The translations under genes were made by a program, and so were the position numbers. DNA of 64,000 bases from Sinohyriopsis cumingii (Eukaryota; Mollusca; Bivalvia; Unionida; Unionidae), in NCBI GenBank assembly GCA_028554795.2, contig JAPYKE020000033.1, positions 4,507,501-4,571,500 on the forward strand. The letters run 5' to 3'. Below, piece by piece: positions 31,043 to 40,500 of the stretch. The notes under the pieces were generated by a model that was not told where the DNA came from, searched no databases, and worked only from the letters and a program-made list of their open reading frames with translations. Positions within the stretch are counted from its first letter, which is position 1. Every line of letters starts with the position of its first letter.

Positions 31043-31402
31043 GAATGTTTTTTTTCCAAACATGAATACGAAAGACAAAAATACATAAAAGCCAAAGGCT
31101 TAAGTACAAGGATAAAAGGCACATGATAACCATGAACGTGGAATAAAAACAAGTGTCTGTACAACATGTTTTGGGTAATGTTCTAACCAGTTCTATAGTA
31201 GGGGGTAAGGTCACACAAGTGTCCTCCCGAAAGGGTCTTTCAGGCCTGTCCACGACAGTCCCGTCCTGGGTGACGGGTTCTTCTGGCACCGTCACTAACA
31301 CGGGTTGAAAAGTAACTTTTTTCCTGGAATAACTCTCGTGCATACTGGGTCACCCCTTGGGTCCAAGCCAAACCAATCTGGTTTCTTCTTCGTCAACGAC
31401 AT
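31038..31402 (-). CDS. membrane protein remnant, internally deleted and frameshifted
   Basis: The first ATG below the TATA box is 31402. Its frame shifts into the downstream frame at a run of six A (about 31317-31325). The downstream frame has a VTFQPVLVTVPEEPVTQDG juxtamembrane stretch, FREDTCVTLPP, CCTDTC, and a long hydrophobic helix (STFMVIMCLLSLYLSLWLLCIF region) with a short basic tail, a type I membrane anchor. Copy A has the same promoter and same anchor with about 1.5 kb more between them, so B has probably lost the outer domain. If so, this gene cannot supply the original surface function. Confidence 0.6.
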
Positions 31403-31428
31403 GGTAAGTTACTTCAATGAACAATGAA

Positions 31429-34400
31429 CTATCGATCTTGCCTAGGGTTCCTTTTTATATACAGACCAATACCGACGTGACCGTACGGCAACGTAAAGTG
31501 ATTGGGAAGTCGCACTCGCTTCTGGTATACAATTTGATAGACTTTTTCCAAGGGTCGACTGACGATGTGGTGAGTGGGTAAACGTACAATCTTGTTCGGT
31601 TGATAGGTGGTCACTTTAAAGTTTCCATCCTCTCCCGATTGCAAGGCTTCTTTCAATACCCCAAAGTTGACCACTCGACTGGTACGATGATTCAGAGTCA
31701 GTCCTTTCACTTTGCACGTCGTGTGCACTTCTCCTTGTTCGTCCCGGTATTCGTAGCCGTAATTTTTGGGACCGCCACTGACGAAACTTAAAATCTTGTC
31801 GTCGGGATGCTCGTCTGTCCAGGCTCCTAAACGGTCTCCTTCGATGTCAGGGTGATGTTGAATCGGGTGATGGATGTAAATGCAACTGTCCGTGTCAAAG
31901 TACAGGACGCGTTCTTCTAACAGTTCTAAAGCTTCGTACAATTTTAAGCGAGCATGAGCTGTCACGTAAGCCGCAATGATGACATTTCCAAAAGGGTCGT
32001 CTTGTACAAAGTCCAGATCTTCTTCGTAATTGACCAAGATCAAATCCTCTCGAACGACGTCCACGTGTTTCATGTATTTGGTTTTGTCGTGAATCATCTG
32101 GAAGTAGCGGGAAGGTTCTGTCAAATACTCCGTCTTGGGTAAACACGGTCGTTGTGCCATTTTACCCCACAAGCAATTTAACATCACTTTAGCAAACGAT
32201 CGCCTGCCTTCGTTTTTTTCGATGTGGTCTAAAGAGATGCCTTCTTGTTCGTAGTATTTCTCTTTGAATTGTATTTGGTCTTCGGGAGTGTGACACCAGG
32301 AAGGATAGCCGCTGGCTTCTTGTTTCAGTTTCAAAAAGGCATCCACGTAGTCGGCGAAAATGCCTTTCTGAGTAGGGTCACCCTTGTGGTACTGTTGTGT
32401 CTTGGGAAAGTGGCAAATTTCGTACACTTCTAATAGTTGGTATCCCATGTCCAGAACTTTGAACAATTCCACGCTGACCCAGGTTCCCGTCAAGGCACGT
32501 TCTTCCTGGTTGTGATGGCAAGGTTGGTCCTGGTTGCACGTTTCGGCACAAGTACGGCACAAGGGAAACATCAGTTTGCCTTGACAATGGTGAGGTAAGA
32601 CGGGATGGTATAGGTTCGTGGGAGGCAAAACTTTACACTTGATCAAGCCTTCGTATTGTCGAATGTTTTTCAGGTCGATGTGTTCCGTCAGCAATTGCTG
32701 GTGCCCTACGGGAAAGCGATAATATTTGCACACGTAGGGATACAGCGAACACACGTCCAAGTATTTGATTTCTTCTCCTTTCTCTTCGTCGGCTTGGTAC
32801 AGCAAACAGGTGGCATTGGTCCTTCCTCCGTACAAACTATCCCTCGGGTTCAACGGGTCCATGAACTGGTAACTTTCCACGAGGCGTTTAAACTCGGGAT
32901 CGGTTTTCATACGGTGATCGTACTCGTGTTCCCACATTTCCACCACTTGGTATCCTTGCTGTTCTAACTTTAGGCGCCGCTGACAAGTGTCCTGGTACAA
33001 GTCTTCCATGGTTCGTTGTAAAAACTGATTTTTAGTGCTACGGTCAGGGTAACAGACGGGACATCCGTGAAATAAGCAGCCGTTAAACTCGTACACGATC
33101 TTGGGGTTTTCTAAGTCCCAGCCATCGACCGAGTACGTTCCGATGGTCTTTTCACCCCCTCCGTTGCGGGCATGCTGAATCCATTTGTCTTCCTTGTCGC
33201 ACAAGTAATGTAACCAGCGTAGGGCTTTGACCGAGTATTGACGCTTGACATAGTGGGTCGTTTGAGGGCTGATGACAGCTACGGTGTTTTCAGGCATAAA
33301 TCGTTGTCGGTACACTAAGGAACACGCTTTGGCAATGGTGCAAGCTTTCTTCAAAGGATCGACCCCTCCGTGTTCCATGAACAGTTCTCGAAATTTTCCA
33401 CAGCAACGTCGTAAAATGTCCACGTCGGAACGACAATACTTTAGCATTTCTTCCTGAAAGTCGAAAGGGTCCGAGGCGTGAGCCTGGTACCAAGCGTAGA
33501 AAGCTTCTCGTTGTTCGGCACGCATGTTGTCGGGTCGTAATAGTGAGCCTCAGGCAAATGGGGTAGAACGGCGTGTTGATTGGCTTCGTATTGAAAAAGT
33601 GTGGAAAGTACCCTTTAGCCATTTCTGTCATTCCAAACGTTTTAGGCATTCGACTCAAAGGCATGGCCAAATAGCTCATCGAATCTTTAAACTGCACTTG
33701 TCCCACTTGCATGAAAATGATTTTGGCTCCGTTCAAAGTCACTTTAGGACGTTCGGTGCCATGTTCCGTATAGTATCTGAGAAGAAACTGTCCATCGTAT
33801 CCGGAGAAATTGTGAGCCATCACCGTGGCATGACGATGACAATCTCCGTAACGTTCGATGTCCTCTTGGCTCCACGTCTTGTCGATGGGGTCTAAGACCC
33901 ATTGGGCAAAATCGGCTAACGTGTTCGGTCCCCGAAAGATTTTTTCACGCCCTCCGGGAATCTTGCTGCAGTGAGGGCAATGACTGAAGATAGGTTCTTG
34001 AATGCACTTCTCGCACGCTCGATGAGCCACGCAGAAATTAGGAATGTGAATGCCAGTCTCTTGCATGCATTCGAAATCGAAAAAGATGAAATTGCCTTTC
34101 TTCTTGTGACCGTCCTCTTTCTCTGGTGGGGGTTGGTATTTTTGCACGCAGCATTCGTGTTCCAAGTCCGCGATGTGGTGACAAATGTGACATTTTTTCT
34201 TTCCTCGACATACGTGTGCCTTGGCATTATTGGTAAGTATGCCTTGTCCACAGGTAGGGCACAATCTCAGCAGTTGACAAGCACATTTCTTCTGTGAACC
34301 TTGTGTTTTCAAATGTTGTTGGTAACAGGTAGGGCTGACAAACGTGCGCAGACAAGTCGAACAAGGCACTGGTCCTTCGCTCAGACAGGGTGGAGAGGCC

Positions 34401-35491
34401 AAACATCCTGGGCATTTCCATCCACAATGCTTGTGTTGCTCTCGATTATTATGGCCATAGTCACATTTCTCACAGTAATAACTGTATCCCAGGAATCCGG
34501 TTATACTGGTAATGGTATCGAAATGGTCATCGTGATGATAGACATGAATGTATTTTCCGTCCTTAAAGTCTTGGCCTCGAAACAACAGAGGTCCGCGCAC
34601 TTCTTGAGGGTGCACTTTCAAGGTGTATCGTGGAGCTAGGGCATCTTGCAATTTTTGCATCTCAGGAATGCCACAGGGTGTGTCTTTGGACAGTCCGGTT
34701 TGTTGAAACAGGAGTTCTGCTTCGTTTCGTTGTTTGGCTCGGTCCGATTGTCGAATAGTTTTCCAGGCTCTTTTCCATTCTGCCGTGCCGTTCTTGTTGG
34801 CATAGGTTCGTCCCACCACGATGGCTCGAGCTAAACACATCTGGTCTTGAGGATTGTGAATTTGGACAAGGCTACGCTTAATGCTGCGAAGCTCGTTCAC
34901 CAATAACATCTTTTTGAGTCCAGTCCCTTGAGGAAGAGAGACGTGAGCCATTTTCAGTGTGGCTTTACCATCGGTGATGTCAAACTGGTCATTAGATTGT
35001 TGTACGTGTTGAATCTTGTCCATGATTTTGGAAGGGGTTAGTTCTGCGGGTCTGCTAAACTCGATCCAAACAGGGGATTTCAAACCGTCGTGATCTATGG
35101 ATAGTGTCAAGCGATCGTCTTCTTTGGGTTGACATTGTCGCTTGAGTGCGGTGAGCAAAGAATCCCACATCTCGGTGATAAACCCTTCTGCTTTCTCCAA
35201 TGGTACGTCGGCCTTGAAATCTTTAAACTTCACCATGTAGGTGTAAGCCGTGGTTCTAAATTTTCTAGAGGAGCGCTTTTCCATCTCTCGAATGGAATAG
35301 TATTTTTCAGGGTTGACTAAGGGTGACGAACTTGGTTTAGAGGTTTCAAATTCTGGTTCACTCACGTCCTCTTCAAAATCACTGGCATGAATTTGTGCCA
35401 AGATTTCAGCTCTGGTACGAGGCGATAGATCACGTTTCTGCCTCTTACTTTCTTCTTCTTCTTTCTTCTCGAATGAATGGGATCGTTTCAT
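31429..35491 (-). CDS. protein-primed DNA polymerase B (about 1,350 codons), two frameshifts
   Basis: Replicates the element's linear genome. N-terminal about 300 residues unique; then a Cys/His-rich zinc-binding region (CEKCDYG, CGWKCPGC, CSTCL, CPTCGQ, CHICHH). Exonuclease motifs: FDFEC (about 34080-34095), HNFSGYDGQF (about 33795-33825), YCRSDVD (about 33425-33445). Polymerase motifs: A DVCSLYP (about 32730-32750), B KVMLNCLWGK (about 32160-32190), C YFDTDS (about 31885-31905). ATG at 35491. Compared with copy A, one base is missing at about 33586 and another at about 33537, so the exonuclease and polymerase parts are in different frames (33290-35491 and 31429-33525). All catalytic motifs are intact. 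Confidence 0.92.
31450..31461 (-). promoter_or_regulatory. TATA box of the membrane-protein gene
   Basis: TATATAAAAAGG on the minus strand inside the last codons of the polymerase gene, about 50 nt before ATG 31402. It is followed by GATAGTTCATTG, conserved in copy A. Confidence 0.7.
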
Positions 35492-35536
35492 CTTGAGTGC
35501 AAAACGTCAAATGACTCAAGTGTAAACACCATAGAC

Positions 35537-35573
35537 TAATTTATAGTCATGGCAGACCAGCGTATATAAAAGG
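35537..35573. promoter_or_regulatory. divergent TATA boxes for polymerase and zinc-knuckle genes
   Basis: CTATAAATTA on the minus strand (35537-35546) serves the polymerase gene (ATG 35491). TATATAAAAG on the plus strand (35564-35573) serves the zinc-knuckle gene (ATG 35626). The two boxes are about 17 bp apart. Both copy A and scrap D preserve the divergent layout. Confidence 0.7.
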
Positions 35574-35625
35574 GTGTGTGTCTTGTTCTTTCACTATTCA
35601 TTTCACTCTCAAGCCGAGCACAACG

Positions 35626-36014
35626 ATGGAAGAGACTGCCCAGATGGAACGTTTCGTCAGAGCTTTGCGAGGGGTCATTAGAAAATTCTCTTCAGACCAG
35701 CCGACGGACTACTCTCCTTCCTTTCGAGATAAAAGTCAAGATACTTGCTATATCTGTCAGAAGAAAGGGCATTGGTCTTCAGAGTGTCCAGACCGTCAAA
35801 AAAGAAAATAAAAACAGGGGCTAAAAAAGACAAAAGTCAAGATACCTGTTATTATTGTAAAGAAAAAGGACATTGGTCTCCAGATTGCCCAAAAAAGAAA
35901 CAAGAAGAGTCAGAAGAAAAGAAGGATTCTTCAGAAGAAGAGAGGGATTCTTCGGAAGAAGAGAGGGATTCTTCGAAAGAAGAGAGGGATTCTTCAGAGG
36001 AAGAAGAGGAATAA
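35626..36014 (+). CDS. CCHC zinc-knuckle protein with acidic serine repeats, frameshifted
   Basis: ATG at 35626 (MEETAQMERFVRALRG). Two retroviral-type knuckles: CYICQKKGHWSSEC (about 35743-35784) and CYYCKEKGHWSPDC (about 35848-35889), each preceded by DKSQDT, so they arose by duplication. A frameshift at AAAAAAGAAAATAAA (about 35799-35813) separates them. The tail has about five RDSSEEE-type repeats. Stop at about 36014 overlaps an AATAAA (36010-36015). CCHC knuckles bind single-stranded nucleic acid; divergence with the polymerase suggests a replication or packaging accessory. The acidic tail is unusual. Confidence 0.7.
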
Positions 36015-36015
36015 A

Positions 36016-36355
36016 GAAGACAATTCTATTTAAAAGAAGCAAAGAAACAGGAGAAGAAAAGAAGAAGGGAAGAAAATGAGGAAAAAACGGTGAAGAAATT
36101 CAAAAAACAGAGAGACTAAACAAGGAGAAAGAAGAAGTCAATGAACTTTTAATTAAAGTGTTCTGTGGTGAATTGTGAATTGGATTGTAAAAAATGGATA
36201 AAAGAATAGATGAATGATATAAGGTAAGTGTCTTTGAGTTTTGATTTTAAAATAAGAAGCTACACTCACGCACTCATACACAGACATGTACTATAAGGGT
36301 AAAATGGTTTGCTTTTTTTGTTGATTTTTGAGTTATTGGCAAATTGAAAGTCTAT
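36016..36355. other. spacer between knuckle gene and right-end gene
   Basis: AG-rich and then AT-rich sequence with no convincing frame. It separates two convergent genes: the plus-strand knuckle gene with a poly(A) signal and the minus-strand coiled-coil gene with a histone-type end. Confidence 0.5.
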
Positions 36356-36392
36356 CTCTTTTCGAGAGAAGTGGGTGGCCCTGTAAAGGGCC
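36356..36392 (-). terminator. histone-type mRNA 3' end signal 4
   Basis: Minus strand: GGCCCTTTACAGGGCC (36377-36392), then ACCCA, and after 13 nt from the stem GAAAAGAG (36356-36363). The stem is perfect; one loop base differs from the other copies. It begins 26 nt past the stop of the 36418-36995 gene. Confidence 0.78.
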
Positions 36393-36417
36393 TTTTTATT
36401 TTGGTGTAGGGGTGAGT

Positions 36418-36995
36418 TTAACCAATCAACTTTAACTGCCTTAAGCCTTTGCCACGGCCAAGGCCTACTTCTGAACTGCGTAATGTTGATGATGATGATT
36501 GAGTTGAAATCACTAAGGGTGGTACGGCAGGCTTAGTCACAGGGTTGACGTGTTTAGCTCGGGAAGGTCGTATTCTCTTCGGTCGTGATAAAGAAGTCTG
36601 ATACATTTGTTTCAGACTTCTTAACTCCGCTAAAATGTCCAACAGTACCGTGACCGTTTGATTTTCACCCTCTTGTTTCTTTGCTGCTACTTCTTCTTGC
36701 TGTTGTTTTTTTCTTACCTCTTCTTCTTGCTGCTGCTGCTGCTGCTGCTGTAGGAGAAAAGCTTGTTCCGCTTTTTTTGTCGTTGTATAAATTTCTCCAA
36801 TTCTTCTTTCTGTCTCTGTCTAAAATTCTCCACTTGCGGTAATGAAGAAGGTAACGAAGGTTCCGGAACAAATTCTTGCGAGGTAAGAAAATCCACAAAA
36901 TCCCAATGTACCTCTTCTGAAAGTAAGTCCGGGTTCCCTTGGGCAGTCTCCCCTGCTGGTGCACCCCAATGGATCGTTTTCTGGGTTTCCGTCAT
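36418..36995 (-). CDS. right-end coiled-coil/polyQ/basic protein, frameshifted
   Basis: ATG at 36995 (MTETQKTIHWGAPAGE). Segments: SQEFVPEPSLPSS, a coiled coil ENFRQRQKEELEKFIQRQKK, then in another frame a glutamine run with EEVRKKQQQEEVAAKK, a second helix LLDILAELRSLKQMY, a basic RPKRIRPSRAKHV and a C-terminal EVGLGRGKGLRQ. The frame change falls at a run of seven T (plus strand, about 36773-36779). Copy A has a homologue at 2225-2800. Overall design resembles S3 at the other end. No enzyme motif. Likely structural or regulatory; unproven. Confidence 0.65.
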
Positions 36996-37043
36996 GTTGA
37001 ATCACTGTCGCATAGATTGACTGCACACAAGCGCTAGCGAATC

Positions 37044-37064
37044 TATATAGACCACGTGACGTCA
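37044..37064 (-). promoter_or_regulatory. TATA box, E-box and CRE upstream of the right-end genes
   Basis: TATATAG (37044-37050) lies next to CACGTG (37053-37058) overlapping TGACGTCA (37057-37064). The CRE-type palindrome and TATA box are conserved in copy A at about 2149-2171. They face the minus-strand gene with ATG at 36995. Confidence 0.65.
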
Positions 37065-37078
37065 CAAACTGTTCTCTT

Positions 37079-37170
37079 CGGATTGGATGCGAGCTGACTG
37101 AATTTTGTAACGCGTGTTCGGATTGGTGAATGAACTCAATCCGTTTCAATCCTACCTCTGCCTATAAATA
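37079..37170 (+). promoter_or_regulatory. promoter of the right terminal gene
   Basis: TATAAATA (37163-37170) is about 45 nt before the ATG at 37215. Upstream are several CCAAT-type boxes in both orientations (ATTGG at about 37081 and 37114; CAATCC at about 37137 and 37147). Multiple CCAAT boxes are common in S-phase gene promoters, including histone genes, though this alone proves nothing. Confidence 0.55.
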
Positions 37171-37214
37171 AGCGCAGTTCACTACATTGATTCACCTGTT
37201 CTCGTCGCTTCAAG

Positions 37215-37451
37215 ATGTGGACCACAGTTGAGTCATCCACCCTTGTGTCTTCCATGATGTTTAGGACGGACATACCCATGTATGTCCGATCCAAGTGGAC
37301 CGTTGTCCACAGGACAAACACCAGTCTGTGGATACGTAGGATCTACGTTGAAAGACAAGGATGCCTGAAAAGAGTGCTGATTTACGGACCAACAGTGAGA
37401 CGCAGCCTAAGAACAAGAAGAAGAAGACCAATGCGGTGCCCTTTATGTTAA
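37215..37451 (+). CDS. right terminal basic protein (78 aa)
   Basis: Unknown family. A neutral N-terminus (MWTTVESSTLVSSMMF) is followed by YVRSKWTVVHR and a basic half RRIYVERQGCLKRVLIYGPTVRRSLRTRRRRPMR. Copy A has a broken homologue in the same place. Transcribed outward, it ends 25 nt before the TIR stem-loop, so the TIR supplies its mRNA end. Arginine-rich tails of this kind often bind nucleic acid or act as nuclear localisation signals. Confidence 0.6.
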   Translation: MWTTVESSTLVSSMMFRTDIPMYVRSKWTVVHRTNTSLWIRRIYVERQGCLKRVLIYGPTVRRSLRTRRRRPMRCPLC

Positions 37452-37466
37452 TGGATACATTAACAT

Positions 37467-37820
37467 AAACCCAAAGGCCCTTTTCAGGGCCAGCCATATT
37501 TCTCGAAAAGAGATAGCCTTTCCATTGCCTACCCCTTTTTTAAATTTAAATTTAAATTTAAATTTAAATTTTAAAAAATTTAAATAAAAAAAAATCCCAT
37601 GTTCAATTCCCTTGAGGCTATAGTGGCCCAAGACTTTTTTCCCATATTCAATTCCCCTTGAGGCTATAGTGGCCCAAGACTATTTCCCATGTTAAATTCC
37701 CCTTGAGGCTATATTTGCCCACGATTTTTCTCCATGTTAAATTTCCATTGAGGCTATATTTGCCCAGGGGTCTCTGTAATGCTAATTCCCATTGAGGCTC
37801 TAGTGCCCCACCTTACTACT
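37467..37820 (-). repeat. right terminal inverted repeat of element B
   Basis: Reverse complement of 21060-21373, longer because of extra AAATTT repeats (about 37541-37590). The outer end is CCTTACTACT. Sub-repeats and the histone-type signal are in the mirrored arrangement. Confidence 0.93.
37476..37512 (+). terminator. histone-type mRNA 3' end signal 5 (in right TIR)
   Basis: Plus strand: CCAAA, GGCCCTTTTCAGGGCC (37476-37491), AGCCA, and after 13 nt from the stem GAAAAGAG (37505-37512). It is the mirror of signal 1 and serves the plus-strand gene 37215-37451, so both TIRs terminate outward-running genes. Confidence 0.8.
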
Positions 37821-37826
37821 AGTATT
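37821..37826. other. right target-site duplication of element B
   Basis: AGTATT, identical to 21054-21059. Confidence 0.9.
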
Positions 37827-38480
37827 AAAATCTGACTGGATTAGTTTAGGTTTAATATGCATGCATGTTGGCTCCCTTTTTTAATTAAATAAACAACAAT
37901 ATATCATACTATCATTGTAATTTGACTAAGTTACCCTTTATTAAAGGGTATACGTATTACTGATATCCTGTCGAATTTATATTTTTTGAAATATTTGACC
38001 AGGCACATGGGCGTATACACTTTTATATATATGTCATGATTCGTGTCCTTAACGTAAATTGTAACGCTTATATTTTAATATTGCGTGAAACTATTAAACC
38101 TGCCATAGGAAGTGTTCAGCTATATCTGTTTAAGTTATTTATAGTTTAAAAATGTCTGTAAACTCTCCAACAGGTCAAGCTTTGTCTATTTCCAGATGTA
38201 CGTCCTGGGTTCGTGCCCCTGAAATAAATGCCACTTGACGTAATATTGGAATGTGACATTGGACCAATATGCATACTTCGATCGTTTATGGTGTCCTGTA
38301 TTATTAAGATTTGCATCTGTAATGTATTTAATTTCTTTTACACGCGTCTAAACTGCAATAAAACAAGGATGACAAAAATATCAAAAAGAAAGAAATAAGA
38401 TGCATATTTTTTTTTCAAACTGTCGATAAAATTATCATAATTACGCACTTGGTGAATTTCTATCATATTGTTTTCATTTG
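37827..38480. other. gene-free flank of element B
   Basis: AT-rich sequence without convincing frames or repeats. It continues host DNA interrupted at 21059. Confidence 0.5.
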
Positions 38481-38484
38481 TTAT

Positions 38485-38877
38485 TTAATAACAACAACTG
38501 TTCCCTTTATATTGAAATATTTCAGCTATTACGATACCATTTATTGAAACAATATGTTTTCTTTCAGTTAGGTATGACTTGAACCATGATAAAGCAGTAC
38601 TGTGGAATCTAAAAAACATGCTGCAGAAGGTGAAGTGAGATATAATTGTTGATATTATCAAAGGCTGCGGGTAGTTCATGGGTAGTGAGAATTTAAATCT
38701 TTTACCATGATCCAAAGCAGACAGAAGGTCATTAGCAACTTTTAGGTGGGAAGTTTCAGTACTGTGGCAGGGGCGATATGCCCACAGGAAAGTAATGAAG
38801 AGGTTATGAAAATATGTAAGTATTTTGGGGCACATATACATGCACACACATAACATACCTGGATAACACATTATCAT
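38485..38877 (-). mobile_element. LINE reverse-transcriptase fragment (CR1/L2-like)
   Basis: The minus-strand frame contains AYRPCHSTETSHLKVANDLLSALDHGK and FHSTALSWFKSYLTERKHIVSING. These are hallmark segments of the reverse transcriptase of CR1/L2-type non-LTR retrotransposons. The central catalytic region is diverged or missing. A dead fragment. Confidence 0.75.
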
Positions 38878-38879
38878 AA

Positions 38880-40185
38880 CCGCTTGAGTCCAGTACGGAG
38901 TCAGGCCCTAAAACCAGCTAATGGTACTAAAAAGCCTAGCTTTATCACATAGTTACCCAAACAAAACAAAATGACCAGTGATGCTGAAAATAGATTAAGT
39001 GGAAATACAGCATTGATGTGTGATAAACGCATTAAGTCTGATATGGTGGGAACGAAAACGTACGTTGAAAACAAATTGTAAGTCTTCCAAATGACCGTAG
39101 AAAAGATACCATGTCCGATATATGATAACACGGTTCATCCCGATCAATAATTTGTCAATGTGTATACCGATAGATAGATAGATAGACAGATAGAAAGACC
39201 CCGTTTTCACAATAGATTATATTATCTTTGTTTTCAGGAGTATTTTATACATACATTTCAGTTCAGTAAAAGGATTAAGGAATAATATAACGAGTACCTG
39301 TATAAAAATAGCATACTTTTCAAAATGATACTTATTATTGTATTTCTATTTCCGTTTTTATTGTCCAATTTTATGTTATTTACTGTATCAATATTCAGAA
39401 CGATTTAATCGAATCCACTGAAGAAAAAAACTTTTTTTAAAAAACAATAGAAACATTGGTGCATCGGATAATACAAGTACCACGATTCCAATGGAAATCA
39501 TAGATGACAGATATGTACATGATCACGTGATATTCCTTGCAAATCGGAAAATTGATTTGAGGTCGCAATTAAATGGCACTTAGTGTGTACATAATGATAA
39601 CGTGGATAAAATGGACACAACCGCAACGATATGAATATTAGTAATTTTAGGTTTTTAGAATCATGTTATCATGGTAAAAGTAAACAATCAATAGTCTAGG
39701 TGATAAGTTTGTAAGGCTTGCGGTGTAGACGATATCTCAATGGAAGTGATAATAAATTAATCGGTAATGTATTTCTCATCTAGGTCTCTCTATAAAATGG
39801 TCGTTTTGCTAAGCTTCGATCGAGGGATATTTTAAATCATATTCCATGGTTTAGTATAGAGGATTCCAAAGGTCCTCTGTCATACTGGGGACTCTTATCC
39901 TGTCTTAGATTGGGGACTCTTATCCTCTCTCATATTGGGGACTCTTACCCAGATATTTTACAAAAACTACTTCAGTATACATTATTCCAGACTACAAGTT
40001 AGGCTGACGACAAGAATGTATCAGTTGATGAAGAAAACAAGCTTGAAAAGGGGCGCAGTACAATACACCATATTTAAAGTCTCACCAGTATCAAATAGAC
40101 TTGGAAGAGGCAGTTCAAACCAACATCTTGCTTAGTGATTCACTGAAAAAAGACTATGGCGCAAATCGGAAATCAATTTTGGGTG
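38880..40185. other. gene-free stretch with short tandem repeat
   Basis: No gene seen. It includes a GATA-type short run (about 39168-39190) and a three-unit 28-bp repeat with GGGGACTCTTATCC (about 39880-39955). Confidence 0.55.
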
Positions 40186-40189
40186 TGTT

Positions 40190-40500
40190 AAATTGAACCT
40201 GACTGGAGGGAAGTTATACAATGCCATCAAATCCTATTTGAAATGTTACATGTTATGTGTAACAAATAGTGTTCATACATATATATGGTGTGGATTAAAA
40301 CAGAGGTATCCATTATCAACAGCTTTTTTACCTTTATTATCAATGATTTAGCAATACCGTTACCGTTCCTCGATAAAGGCGTCTCTATAGATCTGGGTTT
40401 TAGATTACTGTATAGTGGTTACATTGACCTGCTAGCTAGGACACCTGAAGATTTAACTACATGTAGATATGCTGTTATACCTTTAACAGATAACTATTAC
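40190..40500 (+). mobile_element. second LINE reverse-transcriptase fragment
   Basis: Frames include GGKLYNAIKSYLKCYMLC, CGLKQ, a TFIINDLAIPLP segment and LLYSGYIDLLARTPEDL. They correspond to the RT region around the catalytic box; the usual ADD is replaced (SGY). Broken by frameshifts. A different LINE family from the 38485 fragment by its motifs. Confidence 0.65.

Larger units (their letters stand above)
21060..37820 (-). mobile_element. element B: near-complete 16.76-kb Maverick/Polinton (adintovirus-like)
   Basis: It is bounded by a perfect 6-bp duplication and 314/354-bp TIRs starting AGTAGTAAGG. It encodes the family's hallmark set: protein-primed DNA polymerase B, DDE integrase with chromodomain, A32/FtsK-like packaging ATPase, double-jelly-roll type major capsid, penton-like minor capsid and a pX/pVI-like core protein, plus lineage-specific small genes. 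Most genes are on the minus strand; the zinc-knuckle gene and the right terminal gene are on the plus strand. I found no recognisable adenain-type protease. Near-identical TIRs and an intact duplication indicate recent insertion, yet several genes carry one or two disruptions. Confidence 0.93.
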
